A stretch of 48,259 bases of DNA, taken from positions 1 through 48,259 of the forward strand of contig JALVFK010000269.1 in NCBI GenBank assembly GCA_027030065.1, read 5' to 3'. Position numbers and translations under genes: made by a program. Below the pieces are notes generated by a model, which made no database searches, was not told where the DNA came from, and saw nothing but the letters and a program-made list of their open reading frames with translations. The stretch is from Desulfurococcales archaeon. Lineage in GTDB: Archaea; Thermoproteota; Thermoprotei_A; Sulfolobales; WANQ01. Positions within the stretch are counted from its first letter, which is position 1, and every line of letters begins with the position of its first letter. Positions 1 through 8,355 of the stretch are shown here, in pieces.

Positions 1-256
1 TAGCAACATCTAAGTGGGCTCTCATCTCTATTATAGTGAAATAGTATAGAGCATAAATGATCAACCATAGAAGCCTAATAGGGTTTAAAGACTTAGAAGT
101 ATTCTCTACTAGTAGATGGGAGAATAGTGCGGCTGTTAGGGCTGCAACAGCTACTCCCGTAACGATATCATAGGGTGTTATGGAGCCAGTAAACACTATG
201 TATATAATGAATGTCGCTAGGCCTACTGGTATTAATCGTAATAGTTGACTGGACAC
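1..256 (-). CDS. mnhE: Na+/H+ antiporter subunit MnhE/MrpE (partial, C-terminus off window)
   Basis: This is the first ~85 residues of a membrane protein read on the minus strand from a GTG at 256-254; the frame stays open to the window edge. The translation is hydrophobic and ends with YALYYFTIIEMRAHLDVA, the conserved signature of the MnhE/MrpE family (Mrp antiporter subunit E, also MbhA of membrane-bound hydrogenases). A GGGTGA Shine-Dalgarno overlapping the stop of the upstream mnhC precedes the GTG, so the two are translationally coupled. MnhE is a small membrane subunit needed for assembly of Mrp-type cation/proton antiporters. In the Pyrococcus mbh order the MnhE gene comes first; here it follows mnhC. 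Confidence 0.85.
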   Translation of the reverse strand, partial: MSSQLLRLIPVGLATFIIYIVFTGSITPYDIVTGVAVAALTAALFSHLLVENTSKSLNPIRLLWLIIYALYYFTIIEMRAHLDVA

Positions 257-262
257 GAGTCT

Positions 263-664
263 TCACCCTTTAAGTTTTGATAGATCACGTACATCAAGTG
301 AGCCGTAGAGGCGATAGGCTTGTATTGCGAGAAAGGTTATCAGTAATGTTATAGCCATGTTTATTACTATAGCTGTAATTACTAGAGCTGGTGGAACAGG
401 ATCTATTGATTGTGAGACAAAGGTGTTTAAGACGTTCTTATCGGGATGACTAGTCCAGAGTACTGGGGGTTTTATCGGGTATATTGCTCTATAACCTATG
501 AATATCATGAATACGTTAGCTGTATCACCAAATATTGTTAGGGCTATGATTTTCTTCAACATGTTTGGCCTAAACACTATACCGTATATCGACACACCGA
601 AAGTAGCTATCATTACGAAGAACATGTAGGTCCAGAGGATCTTCTCAAGATATTCTTCAATCAC
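263..664 (-). CDS. mnhC: Na+/H+ antiporter subunit MnhC (NuoK-like)
   Basis: The 133-residue membrane protein has three predicted hydrophobic helices and the NuoK/MnhC hallmark segments GDTANVFMIFIGYR (middle) and DPVPPALVITAIVI (third helix). MnhC is homologous to complex I subunit NuoK and sits in the membrane arm of Mrp antiporters and Mbh-type hydrogenases (MbhG). Its start ATG overlaps the stop of the upstream MbhE-MnhB gene by four bases (661-664), and mnhE follows six bases downstream, so it belongs to one minus-strand operon. Length is slightly above the usual 110-125 residues because of a loop of roughly 20 residues before the DPVPPAL helix. Confidence 0.9.
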   Translation of the reverse strand: MIEEYLEKILWTYMFFVMIATFGVSIYGIVFRPNMLKKIIALTIFGDTANVFMIFIGYRAIYPIKPPVLWTSHPDKNVLNTFVSQSIDPVPPALVITAIVINMAITLLITFLAIQAYRLYGSLDVRDLSKLKG

Positions 665-1551
665 TGCTCTCCTACCTCTCTAGAAAGTATTTTCTTGAAG
701 AATTCTTCAGGTAGGGTCAACAAGAGGAAGACTACAGTGAATCCAGCTCCAACTGCTAAGAGTTCAGCCATGTTGTAGAATGCAAGGCTTCCGAGGAGAA
801 CACCTAGTCCAAAGGATGGGAACCCTATGAACATTGCCCAACTCTTCGGCTGATTCTCCATTATATAGGGATTACCGCCTACTAAACCCATTATTAATGG
901 AGCGAGCGCTAGGAGACCTATTATTAGGAGGCCAAGGGTTCTAATAGTGAGCATTGTATTCTTCTTTAATCCTACATCTTCTACGAAGTATCTTGAAAGA
1001 GCAGCTATAGCTAACAAGGGTGCTACTGCTAGTGTTGCTCCTCCCTGGAATCCTCCTCCTGGAGTAAGCTGGCCGTGGAAGGCTATTGATGCTGAAACAG
1101 CTATTATTACTACGAAGTTTATTCGTGTTATGAGTTTAACTATGAGTGATAGACCTTGGTCGCTTGTTTTAGTATTTATTGAACTATTATTCGTGTTTTT
1201 CTTGTTCTTTTCCTCTAGTGAAGCTGAATAGTACCTGAATACTGATACACTACCAATTATCGCGAAGAAGAAGACTGATGTCTCGAATAGAGTATCTAGT
1301 CCACGGTAGTCCCATAGTATTGCTGTTACTCCCTCAGTGCTCGCCGCCCAAAAGTCTGATGGCTTTGTTATTGAGGGATATATCTCTTGTATCATAATGT
1401 TATTATTAGCCATAAAGTACAGGTAAAAGGATCCGAGAGGGCGAATAGTTTTCAATGGAACTGCTCCTAGGGCTCCGAAGGAGAGGATTACTGCTAGGAG
1501 TGCTAATGAGATTATTATTAGTGCTAGCAAGATCTTTTCACGTGTCCCCAT
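661..1551 (-). CDS. Fused MbhE-like + MnhB-type antiporter subunit
   Basis: This 296-residue membrane protein joins two units usually encoded apart. Residues ~1-105 resemble MbhE (the tail of MrpA-type proteins), with the signature AILWDYRGLDTLFETSVFFFA. A charged, Asn/Lys-rich linker (~112-132) follows. Residues ~135-290 are an MnhB domain with the motif FHGQLTPGGGFQGGA. MnhB/MbhF is a membrane subunit of Mrp antiporters and of Mbh/Mbx complexes. Adjacent genes (MbhD-like upstream, MnhC overlapping downstream) keep the mbhD-E-F-G order, so the fusion looks like a real gene and not a frameshift artefact. No large MrpA/NuoL-like subunit is present in the window. Confidence 0.85.
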   Translation of the reverse strand: MGTREKILLALIIISLALLAVILSFGALGAVPLKTIRPLGSFYLYFMANNNIMIQEIYPSITKPSDFWAASTEGVTAILWDYRGLDTLFETSVFFFAIIGSVSVFRYYSASLEEKNKKNTNNSSINTKTSDQGLSLIVKLITRINFVVIIAVSASIAFHGQLTPGGGFQGGATLAVAPLLAIAALSRYFVEDVGLKKNTMLTIRTLGLLIIGLLALAPLIMGLVGGNPYIMENQPKSWAMFIGFPSFGLGVLLGSLAFYNMAELLAVGAGFTVVFLLLTLPEEFFKKILSREVGEQ

Positions 1552-1554
1552 AGG

Positions 1555-1812
1555 CTACACCTTCTCGTATCTCTCGGTCTTTTTTATCGCGATAATCATT
1601 ACTGCAGAATATATTCCAACACCTATAGCGGCATAGGCTAATACTATGTCAGGAGACATTAACAAATAATACACTATAACGTAGGCTGCCGCTTGACCAG
1701 CAGAGAATACTACTGCTTTCAACAAGTCTCTTTCCATGATTGCGAGGAAGGCGAATACGAAGCCTATAGACATCATTAGAACAAGCATTACGAGATGTAA
1801 TAGGTAGAACAC
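1555..1812 (-). CDS. MbhD-like subunit (DUF4040)
   Basis: An 85-residue, three-helix membrane protein. The segment FLAIMERDLLKAVVFSAGQAA followed by a final helix with YAAIGVGIYSAVMI matches the DUF4040/MbhD family, which equals the C-terminal part of the big MrpA subunit. It is placed between mnhG (7-base gap) and the MbhE-MnhB fusion (3-base gap), exactly where mbhD lies in mbh-type operons. Its role is inferred from the family: part of the membrane ion-translocation arm. Confidence 0.82.
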   Translation of the reverse strand: MFYLLHLVMLVLMMSIGFVFAFLAIMERDLLKAVVFSAGQAAAYVIVYYLLMSPDIVLAYAAIGVGIYSAVMIIAIKKTERYEKV

Positions 1813-1819
1813 TTTACCC

Positions 1820-2194
1820 TCACCCCTTATCCTCTTCTAGATGATCTACTACTTTTGGTTCAACTGGAACAACCTTCGCTCTATGCGTTGCTCTCGCGAG
1901 AGCATGTGATCCAGTTGGAGCGGCAAGTACTATGAATAATGCAGTTACTATGGCGCCGCCCATAAGATACCATCTGTACTGGCCAAAGCTTTCAAGACTG
2001 GGTGCCATTAATGCTACTCCTATTAATGGATAGACTGCTCCACCTATGGCTCCTATCGTAGCAGCGTGAAGTCTAACGAAGAAGTTGGGAAATCTTAAGA
2101 GTCCTAGAGCGCCTATTAGATCGAATACTGCTCCAAGGCCTACGAGGCCCATACCTATGAAGAATATAATCGTTTTCACGAGTTCAATCAACAT
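1820..2194 (-). CDS. mnhG: Na+/H+ antiporter subunit MnhG
   Basis: The 124-residue protein carries the MnhG/PhaG pattern: an N-terminal helix, then FDLIGALGLLRFPNFFVRLHAATIGA, then two more helices and a polar C-terminus. LRFPDvytRlHAat-type motifs are diagnostic of this family. MnhG is a small membrane subunit of Mrp antiporters (MbhC in Mbh hydrogenases). Its first base overlaps the last base of mnhF, and the MbhD-like gene follows seven bases later, so expression as one operon is expected. Confidence 0.9.
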   Translation of the reverse strand: MLIELVKTIIFFIGMGLVGLGAVFDLIGALGLLRFPNFFVRLHAATIGAIGGAVYPLIGVALMAPSLESFGQYRWYLMGGAIVTALFIVLAAPTGSHALARATHRAKVVPVEPKVVDHLEEDKG

Positions 2195-2478
2195 TATTCA
2201 CCTAGTTCTTTCTTTTCATAATATTTTGCAACAAATATGTCGAGAGCATAAGCCCATATGGCGAGAATAATAGCGCCTGGAATGAGAAAGGGTGATTTAA
2301 AGTATATTGCAAGAATTATCATAAACGCAGCTACATCGTATGATAATGCATCTATTGCCAGTACCGAATCAGGTATAGATGGGCCTTTAACAGCGCGGAT
2401 AACGTATATTATAAAGGCCGCCAAGAATACTGGGATTATTATTAGAACATAGGTTGTAGCAAGAGACTCTAGATTCAT
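2194..2478 (-). CDS. mnhF: Na+/H+ antiporter subunit MnhF
   Basis: First gene of the minus-strand antiporter operon: 94 residues with three hydrophobic helices and the MnhF-type motif RAVKGPSIPDSVLAIDAL. A GAGGG ribosome-binding site lies 11 bases before the ATG at 2478. MnhF (MbhB) is a small membrane subunit of Mrp antiporters, in bacteria linked with Na+/cholate efflux. The intergenic stretch upstream carries a TATA-like element (CTTTAAATAA on the minus strand near 2520-2530), a plausible promoter for the operon. Confidence 0.9.
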   Translation of the reverse strand: MNLESLATTYVLIIIPVFLAAFIIYVIRAVKGPSIPDSVLAIDALSYDVAAFMIILAIYFKSPFLIPGAIILAIWAYALDIFVAKYYEKKELGE

Positions 2479-2672
2479 CGCTATAAGCCCTCTTGGCCAG
2501 GTATAGGCCTCTGTTGAAAATTATTTAAAGTTTGTGTTTTATTCAAATATTAATTACCTATATATCCGAATTATCAAATTAGCAGATTAAATAGTTAGAT
2601 AAGCAAGATATAGTACAGCATAATAGCCTTAATATAAGAGTAGTACATAGCCCCTATACGAGGCGTAAGGAT

Positions 2673-3716
2673 ATGAGTAGTGGTGAACTAAGACCATACT
2701 TGATAGAGAAGTATGATGGAGACGTTATAATATCAACTGTATTGACCCAGGTCTCTGTGGGTGGTTTTAGGAATCCCCGCTATCAGAGGATAATGTTAGA
2801 CACACCTCTATCACGAGTAGAGAAAATAGATAAAGCACTTTTAGAGATTGCTGTAACAACACCCTTTAACCCATTGAATAGTAAGTGGAAGCTAGTTTTC
2901 GACGGGTTCACACTCACTAGAGAGTTCAAACCCCAACTATCTGTCGAGGAGGATGGAGCATATCATTCAAAACTCTTATTTGATATAACACCAGTAATAA
3001 AACCATATAATAGACACGCTGTGGGAGTTCAATTTGATGGCGCACAACCATTAACTATAGATCACGTAAACTTACTTGTATTCTATCCAACAAGTGAGGT
3101 AAAGACTAGTGTTGCATATTTCTCGGGAATGCTATTATTGAAACCTGGGGAAACAGTAGAAATTCCGATAAACATTAAGCCTATTGAGGGGGAGGATTTC
3201 TTAAAGATAATAGGAGTAATACCTTCAAAACAAGCAAAAATAGAGTTCTACTTAAACGGCAAAATGCTCAACAAGTTTGAGGGAGTTATCGGCGTTGAAG
3301 AAATAAGCTATAATGATAACATAGGGGTTTCTAGTGAGAACAAGTTAAAGATAGTGCACTTACCAGCCGAAACAAAGTATTATCCAAACATGTTTAGACT
3401 TTCAACAATTATTATTGGTAAAGCGAAATATTCCATGCCGGATATGGATATAGGGAATGTACGGATCCTCGAAGATTCAATAGAAGTGGAAATACGTAAC
3501 AATAATAATATCAAACCGGATCGAGTAGTCTTACTTGCCATCAGTTTAGGCAATATAATATTCCGTGAAAAGATAGAAGATTTCCCAGAAAACGGTGTAC
3601 AAGTCGTAAGAATACCGTTAAATAAAAACAAGGCTAAGACCTCACCCATAACTTTGAGGATAGTATGGAATAAGCTTAGTCGCTCAAGATTTAAGGAGAA
3701 GCGCATAGAACTATAA
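2673..3716 (+). CDS. Hypothetical beta-rich protein, unknown family
   Basis: A 347-residue protein I do not recognise. There is no signal peptide, membrane helix or cysteine-pair motif. The sequence alternates short hydrophobic and charged stretches as expected for beta-sandwich domains; a middle portion (around residues 70-135, including KWKLVFDGFTL and VTPVIKPYN-like strands ending in VNLLVFYP) loosely resembles archaeal beta-sandwich modules such as DUF3344, but that is weak. The C-terminus is basic (RSRFKEKR). It starts at ATG 2673 after a short AAGG element, divergent from the mnh operon, and is followed 67 bases later by the small SWIM gene, so it may share that transcript. Function unknown. 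Confidence 0.7.
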   Translation: MSSGELRPYLIEKYDGDVIISTVLTQVSVGGFRNPRYQRIMLDTPLSRVEKIDKALLEIAVTTPFNPLNSKWKLVFDGFTLTREFKPQLSVEEDGAYHSKLLFDITPVIKPYNRHAVGVQFDGAQPLTIDHVNLLVFYPTSEVKTSVAYFSGMLLLKPGETVEIPINIKPIEGEDFLKIIGVIPSKQAKIEFYLNGKMLNKFEGVIGVEEISYNDNIGVSSENKLKIVHLPAETKYYPNMFRLSTIIIGKAKYSMPDMDIGNVRILEDSIEVEIRNNNNIKPDRVVLLAISLGNIIFREKIEDFPENGVQVVRIPLNKNKAKTSPITLRIVWNKLSRSRFKEKRIEL

Positions 3717-3783
3717 AGAATGTAAACCTAGAATACTTTCACCCTACTACATTATATACTCTCCCTATTCTATTAGGGGTAAA

Positions 3784-4059
3784 ATGGGAACAATTCTTGC
3801 AGTAGAACATGGAAAACTTTATAGAGCTATAAACACGTTGAACACAAAGCTACTATACATAAGAAAGCAAGGTAAATATTATATCGGCGTCTTCCAAGGA
3901 AACAATGGTATACACATAACACATGTATCGTTGACAGGAGATAAATATTATTGTACATGTAACTACTATTTAATTACGGGAAAACCGTGTAAGCACATAG
4001 TATCTATGCTATTAGAGCTTAGGAAGCGGGGTCTACTACACGGTATTAAAATAAAATGA
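3784..4059 (+). CDS. Small stand-alone SWIM zinc-finger protein
   Basis: A 91-residue protein dominated by a SWIM finger: C57-x-C59 and C69-x-H71 (YYCTC and PCKHIVSMLL), preceded by beta strands (KYYIGVF, GIHITHVSL) typical of this fold. SWIM domains bind zinc and mediate DNA or protein contacts. The same motif occurs at the C-terminus of the HerA protein downstream (CEC ... PCKHVIALLL), so the two may bind a shared partner or the same DNA structure. It is followed by NurA and HerA genes on the same strand with a ~130-base gap. Role inferred from motif and context only. Confidence 0.8.
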   Translation: MGTILAVEHGKLYRAINTLNTKLLYIRKQGKYYIGVFQGNNGIHITHVSLTGDKYYCTCNYYLITGKPCKHIVSMLLELRKRGLLHGIKIK

Positions 4060-4088
4060 CCTTACATGTCGTAGATAAAAATAGATGT

Positions 4089-4148
4089 GCTCAGCCGAAA
4101 CCTCCTCCAACATCCTCGGGGTTTCTGAGAGAGTCGTGTTCATCATAG
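4089..4148 (-). ncRNA. Candidate C/D box sRNA
   Basis: Read on the minus strand, the gap between the SWIM and NurA genes has a perfect C box (ATGATGA, 4146-4140), 12 bases, a D'-like CAGA (4127-4124), a C'-like GAGGATG (4117-4111), about 16 bases, and a perfect D box (CTGA, 4094-4091). The ~56-base C-to-D span and two guide-length spacers fit archaeal 2'-O-methylation guide RNAs. The internal D'/C' boxes are imperfect and no rRNA or tRNA target could be checked, so this is only a candidate. Confidence 0.35.
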
Positions 4149-4189
4149 CCTAGATCACTCTATACACGGAACACGTTATAAGGTATTAC

Positions 4190-5533
4190 GTGCTCTGTAC
4201 ATTCAAGGAGGAGCGGGGAGAACAGTATTTGACAGATTGGTTCTTCGATATTATTGCCAGCGAGCTTCCTGTAGTCGAAGAACTTATAAGAAAATATAAT
4301 AGCATGACGAGTATACCTTCATGGATTAGAGATAGAATTAGCGATTGGTGGATTAATAGAGAAATAGATGCAAGCCTAGATAAAGTAGACTTAGCTGCAG
4401 TGGATGGCGGAGGAGGATATGCCGATCTCTTAGGCGGCGGTGGCTTGTACATTGCAAGAGCTGTAGCTGTTTATTCAAGTAGATCTAATCCTAGTAGAGA
4501 ATTATTAATAGATATTTTAAAGTATAGAGCGAGAGGATATTTAGACGTACTACGTATGCTAACAGAGCTAAAAGTAGCTCAAAAAGCAGTACAATATCTA
4601 TTACCTAACTCTATATTATTAATGGATGGAAGCCTCTATGTACAGATAAATTACCTAATTACAAAATTATTCAAAATAATTTCTAAACCAGATAGAGTAG
4701 GATTAGGCGAATTCTACCTACTTGACAGGTTACTAGAAACAATAGTAGAACTAATAAACTTACTGAAACGCGTTGAGAAGAAGAATATTCTGATAGCCTT
4801 TGTTAGTAAGGATTCTACCTTGAAGGTACTCAAAGAATACCTAGCATACATTTACTTTAAGGAAAAATATCCTCGACTTGCCGACCTTATGGAAAAATAC
4901 CCGGTAGGAAATAGGAGAGTTTTCTTAAGAATATATAAGGAGTCAAATGAACCAGAACTTAAATCTATGCTTAACCTCATATTAGATACTAGCTACAAAG
5001 ATGTACAATTAATTATGGATTTAGTTGGATCCGAGAAGGGATACACGAAACCCTTACTTCTCGGAGCACTAGCTGAACCAGTAAAGAGGCTTAAGGATAA
5101 GATCTATATCAAACAATTGTTTTCCGAAACAATGAACTTGTACCCCTTCCGAGAAAAACAAGAAGAGTTCAATGATCTAGTAGAGACTGTTATGAATAGA
5201 ATTGAGGACTTGAAAACCCCTATACTATCATACGTAAAGGTTTCGGAAAACGAACCACCACTAATGGTTGAAGTAGTTTCCCAGAAAAACATTATAGAGA
5301 CCATAGGGTCTCGGAGATTCATAGAGGAGACTCCCTATTTTAATAAAATAATAGAATTGTTATATAGAGATTACAAGGGAAGACGCTTCTACAACCTATG
5401 GCTAATGTATGCACACAACTACGCCAAGCTTTCACGCAAACAGTTCTTATATTATATAAGGTATATAGAGGCTCAGCTTAGTAGAAAGCACTTAAAGATA
5501 CCCTTTACAAGAAGATATAGCATGGAGGCTTAG
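4190..5533 (+). CDS. nurA: NurA-domain 5'-3' nuclease
   Basis: A 447-residue protein with NurA nuclease landmarks: the first acidic motif AAVDGGGG (Asp72) in a strand followed by a glycine-rich loop, and the second motif LLMDGSLY (Asp146). NurA is the 5'-3' exonuclease/endonuclease that works with the HerA translocase in archaeal DNA-end resection. The herA gene begins four bases after its stop. The start used is GTG at 4190; a TTG at 4229 is an alternative because the AAGGAGGAG stretch lies between them. It is at the long end for the family. No mre11 or rad50 is in the neighbourhood, unlike the usual archaeal herA-mre11-rad50-nurA cluster. Confidence 0.85.
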   Translation: MLCTFKEERGEQYLTDWFFDIIASELPVVEELIRKYNSMTSIPSWIRDRISDWWINREIDASLDKVDLAAVDGGGGYADLLGGGGLYIARAVAVYSSRSNPSRELLIDILKYRARGYLDVLRMLTELKVAQKAVQYLLPNSILLMDGSLYVQINYLITKLFKIISKPDRVGLGEFYLLDRLLETIVELINLLKRVEKKNILIAFVSKDSTLKVLKEYLAYIYFKEKYPRLADLMEKYPVGNRRVFLRIYKESNEPELKSMLNLILDTSYKDVQLIMDLVGSEKGYTKPLLLGALAEPVKRLKDKIYIKQLFSETMNLYPFREKQEEFNDLVETVMNRIEDLKTPILSYVKVSENEPPLMVEVVSQKNIIETIGSRRFIEETPYFNKIIELLYRDYKGRRFYNLWLMYAHNYAKLSRKQFLYYIRYIEAQLSRKHLKIPFTRRYSMEA

Positions 5534-5536
5534 CCA

Positions 5537-7675
5537 TTGACACTGCCAGAAAACAACGACTATAGTAGCCCGGAGGTAATAGGGAGAATAACTGGAGAAT
5601 CCACGCCATCCTATTTCGTAATGTCTATAAATCCCCTGAACCCACCACCACTCTACGAGTACGTGTTTATAGAATTAGATGAAATACCGCCAGGTGAGAG
5701 AGAACCCGCAAAGGTTAAGGTGATAGCACAGATAAGAGCTATAAAGAGAAAGGATATAGGATTAAACCCCAATCTTCCCTGGAGTGTTGTTGAGGGGGTA
5801 ACGGATACACAAACTCAAGATCAAGTAATAGCTATTGCAAGGATACTAGGCTATAAATGGAAGGATAAGATATACACGCTTAGACACGCACCTCCTGCTA
5901 ACACGTGGGTCTACAAGGCCCCCGATAAACTTCTCCAGGAATTCTATAGCGTACCAGTAGAACAAGGACTACACCTTGGTTTTCTTATAACACGCCCCAC
6001 TGTCCCGATATACTTAAACATGAAAGGAGTCAATAGACACATAGCAATAATAGCGGCAACAGGATCGGGTAAGACGTGGACTAGCATAGTGTTAATAGAA
6101 GAATTGCTGAAAAAAGGAGCAACTATACTAGTACTCGATCCCCATGGAGAATATGTTAAGATAAAGGAGACAATCCACTTACTTGGTGAGGAATACCGGG
6201 ACTCAGCAATAGTGTTGAAAGGACATAAGGATCAAGAAGGCGATATACTATACCGTATAAGTATAAGGAATTTGAACCTAGAGGAACTAGCAGCAATTGC
6301 AGGCATACCAGCTAATGCTCATAGACAGAAAGCGGTACTCTACGGATCAAAAACACTTGCAGACGTACTCTACGAGGCATTTAATGACCCCAAGCTTATT
6401 ACGCCAAAAGCGTTAGAAGACTTTATAGAAACAGCTATCATGTCTTTGGAAACTCTCCCAACGCGTGGTAAGTCTCTTAATAACTTTAAGGCCAACTTCT
6501 CCAAACTATTAAAGGAGAAAATGAATATAGATCTCAGTAACCTCGAAAAAGATGTCGGATACAAGAATAGAATAGATCTCAGCTTGAGAAGACTCTGGCT
6601 TGGATTAAAACGCGACATTGATACGGGATACGATGTTATAAGGTATATTGAGAACCTCATGAGGATTGGAGTATATGGTTCAGAAACAATCCCATTAAGA
6701 GAGATATTAAAGCCCGGGCACGTCACAATATTCAATCTAAGCGGGCTACGAAAAGAAGTACAAGACCACCTTGTAAACAATATCTTAACGAGAGTATTCA
6801 ATGCAAGAGTAAGACATAAGCGCGGTTTTAGAGGAGAGAAATACCCCTACCCCATAGTAATAATACTTGAGGAAGCCCATAGGTTTGCCCCACCAAAGAG
6901 CTATGAAGATACTTGGAGTAGAGAAATAATATCTAAGATAGCTGCTGAGGGAAGAAAGTTCGGCGTATTTCTTGTAGCAATAACACAGCGTCCAAGTAAA
7001 ATAGACTCCGACTTACTAAGTCAGTGTCAATCACAGATAATCTCAAGAATAGTTAACCCGAGAGACCAGGACGCAGTAAGAGATGCTAGTGAACAGTTAA
7101 GTCAAGATCTTCTAGATAACTTACCAGCACTTAATCCAGGAGAGGTTGTTGTAGTAGGCCCGCTTGCACCAGCACCCGTTATGATTAGGGTTAGGGATAG
7201 GGTATTAGACTATGCTGGAGCAGACATAAATGTTGTAGAAGAATGGAGTAATGCTATTAGATCAAAGATAAATAAAATAAGACTACTAGCCGATCTAAGG
7301 AGAGCTGTCGGCAAGGTTTTCGAAGTAAACATCGACTCTAATGAAAAATTACTGGAAGGACTTGCCAATATTCTATCACCTAATATAACATTACACGAAA
7401 ACATACTTGAATCAGCACTAAACATTCTATTAGAAGACAAGATCACAGACCTCCGATACGATGGAGAACTAGGTACAATAGCAGGCCAAGTTGACGGATG
7501 CGATGTTGAAATACGTTTAAGTGAAGGTTCATGGCGCTGTGAATGTGAAAGAAGAGTAAATCATCCATGCAAGCACGTAATAGCCCTTCTCCTCGGAGCT
7601 ATACATCAACGAAAAGTAGAACCAGAAGAACTTAGAAAAGCTATAAGCCTTAGACCTCTCAATACCTTGCTTTAA
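5537..7675 (+). CDS. herA: HerA-family DNA translocase with C-terminal SWIM finger
   Basis: A 712-residue hexameric-type ATPase. Residues ~1-90 form a HAS-barrel-like domain; Walker A is ATGSGKT (Lys179); Walker B is IILEEAH (about 440-446); a sensor-like segment AITQRPSKID follows. Residues 655-690 add a SWIM finger: C668-x-C670 and C678-x-H680. HerA pumps DNA and activates NurA. The SWIM tail is an extra compared with classical HerA (about 500-600 residues). The TTG start at 5537 has a GGAGG ribosome-binding site inside the nurA 3' end, so the pair is coupled. The 3' end overlaps the convergent wHTH gene by 17 bases. Confidence 0.88.
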   Translation: MTLPENNDYSSPEVIGRITGESTPSYFVMSINPLNPPPLYEYVFIELDEIPPGEREPAKVKVIAQIRAIKRKDIGLNPNLPWSVVEGVTDTQTQDQVIAIARILGYKWKDKIYTLRHAPPANTWVYKAPDKLLQEFYSVPVEQGLHLGFLITRPTVPIYLNMKGVNRHIAIIAATGSGKTWTSIVLIEELLKKGATILVLDPHGEYVKIKETIHLLGEEYRDSAIVLKGHKDQEGDILYRISIRNLNLEELAAIAGIPANAHRQKAVLYGSKTLADVLYEAFNDPKLITPKALEDFIETAIMSLETLPTRGKSLNNFKANFSKLLKEKMNIDLSNLEKDVGYKNRIDLSLRRLWLGLKRDIDTGYDVIRYIENLMRIGVYGSETIPLREILKPGHVTIFNLSGLRKEVQDHLVNNILTRVFNARVRHKRGFRGEKYPYPIVIILEEAHRFAPPKSYEDTWSREIISKIAAEGRKFGVFLVAITQRPSKIDSDLLSQCQSQIISRIVNPRDQDAVRDASEQLSQDLLDNLPALNPGEVVVVGPLAPAPVMIRVRDRVLDYAGADINVVEEWSNAIRSKINKIRLLADLRRAVGKVFEVNIDSNEKLLEGLANILSPNITLHENILESALNILLEDKITDLRYDGELGTIAGQVDGCDVEIRLSEGSWRCECERRVNHPCKHVIALLLGAIHQRKVEPEELRKAISLRPLNTLL

Positions 7676-7940
7676 AACCTCGGCTCCATAAGAGTTCTCT
7701 CAACTCCTTAGATAAGTTATAGCATCCCTCACCTTTCTCAATTAAACCCTTGTTTATGAGTCTAAATATTACTTCAAGTGGTTTCTCAACCTTATAGCGG
7801 TATTGTAACTCTCTTACAGCTATTATTTCACCAACAGAAATGTTTCGTAGAAAATAATCAAAGACTTTCAACTCGTCTTCTGATAAACTCTTTCTTATCT
7901 GCTCAATTTCTTCTGGATACCTCTTACTCATAGCCGTCAC
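7659..7940 (-). CDS. Small winged-helix-like protein
   Basis: A 93-residue hypothetical protein. Predicted helices (residues 8-32), then ISVGEIIAVRELQYRYK and PLEVIFRLINKGLIEKGEGCYNLS fit a compact winged helix-turn-helix, with the last two strands as the wing. It may bind DNA, but no specific family is recognised. The GTG at 7940 has AGAGG just upstream; an ATG three codons later is an alternative start. It converges on, and overlaps by 17 bases, the herA-like gene. Confidence 0.6.
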   Translation of the reverse strand: MTAMSKRYPEEIEQIRKSLSEDELKVFDYFLRNISVGEIIAVRELQYRYKVEKPLEVIFRLINKGLIEKGEGCYNLSKELRELLWSRGFKARY

Positions 7941-8041
7941 CGTTCCTCTAAAATATCCCCATCTTTACTTTTTACTCTTAAAGCTTCTTAATAGGCTTCT
8001 GAGTACTCTAGGATAATTATTGAGATACATTTATAGGAGAA

Positions 8042-8239
8042 TCAAGGTGTTCTAGGAGGATGCCAGGAAGATTTCTCTTGACTCATAGTGTATGTTCTAT
8101 AATTATTTATCAGCATACTCAATGCATATCGTAGAACCTCGCTTCTACTGGAAAAAAGTCCGGCTTCCACTAGTTTATCTGCTTCTTCTATTAATTCTCT
8201 TGGAGCCTTAAATGTTATTAGTAGTACTCGTGAAGCCAT
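8042..8239 (-). CDS. Ribbon-helix-helix (CopG-type) regulator
   Basis: A 65-residue protein with the RHH pattern: strand RVLLITFKAP, helix RELIEEADKLVEAGLF, turn SSRSE, helix VLRYALSMLI. Such proteins dimerise through the N-terminal strand and bind short palindromic operators; many are antitoxins or autorepressors. A GGTGAT ribosome-binding site lies about 8 bases before the ATG at 8239. No partner toxin is adjacent: the flanking genes are a wHTH-like protein downstream and a glycosylase-like gene upstream. Target unknown. Confidence 0.8.
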   Translation of the reverse strand: MASRVLLITFKAPRELIEEADKLVEAGLFSSRSEVLRYALSMLINNYRTYTMSQEKSSWHPPRTP

Positions 8240-8355
8240 AATGTATCACCATTGAGTAAATATAGATAGATATAGTTACTCATATCTGCTATAATAGGTA
8301 TCAAGTTATTGCTTTATTTAAAAACTCTATGGGCTATTGGAGAAGCGGAGAAACG

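Noticed and set aside
947-1231. Plus-strand open frame over the MbhE-MnhB fusion gene
   Set aside because: Antisense to a clearly recognisable membrane protein, with no ribosome-binding site or family signature.
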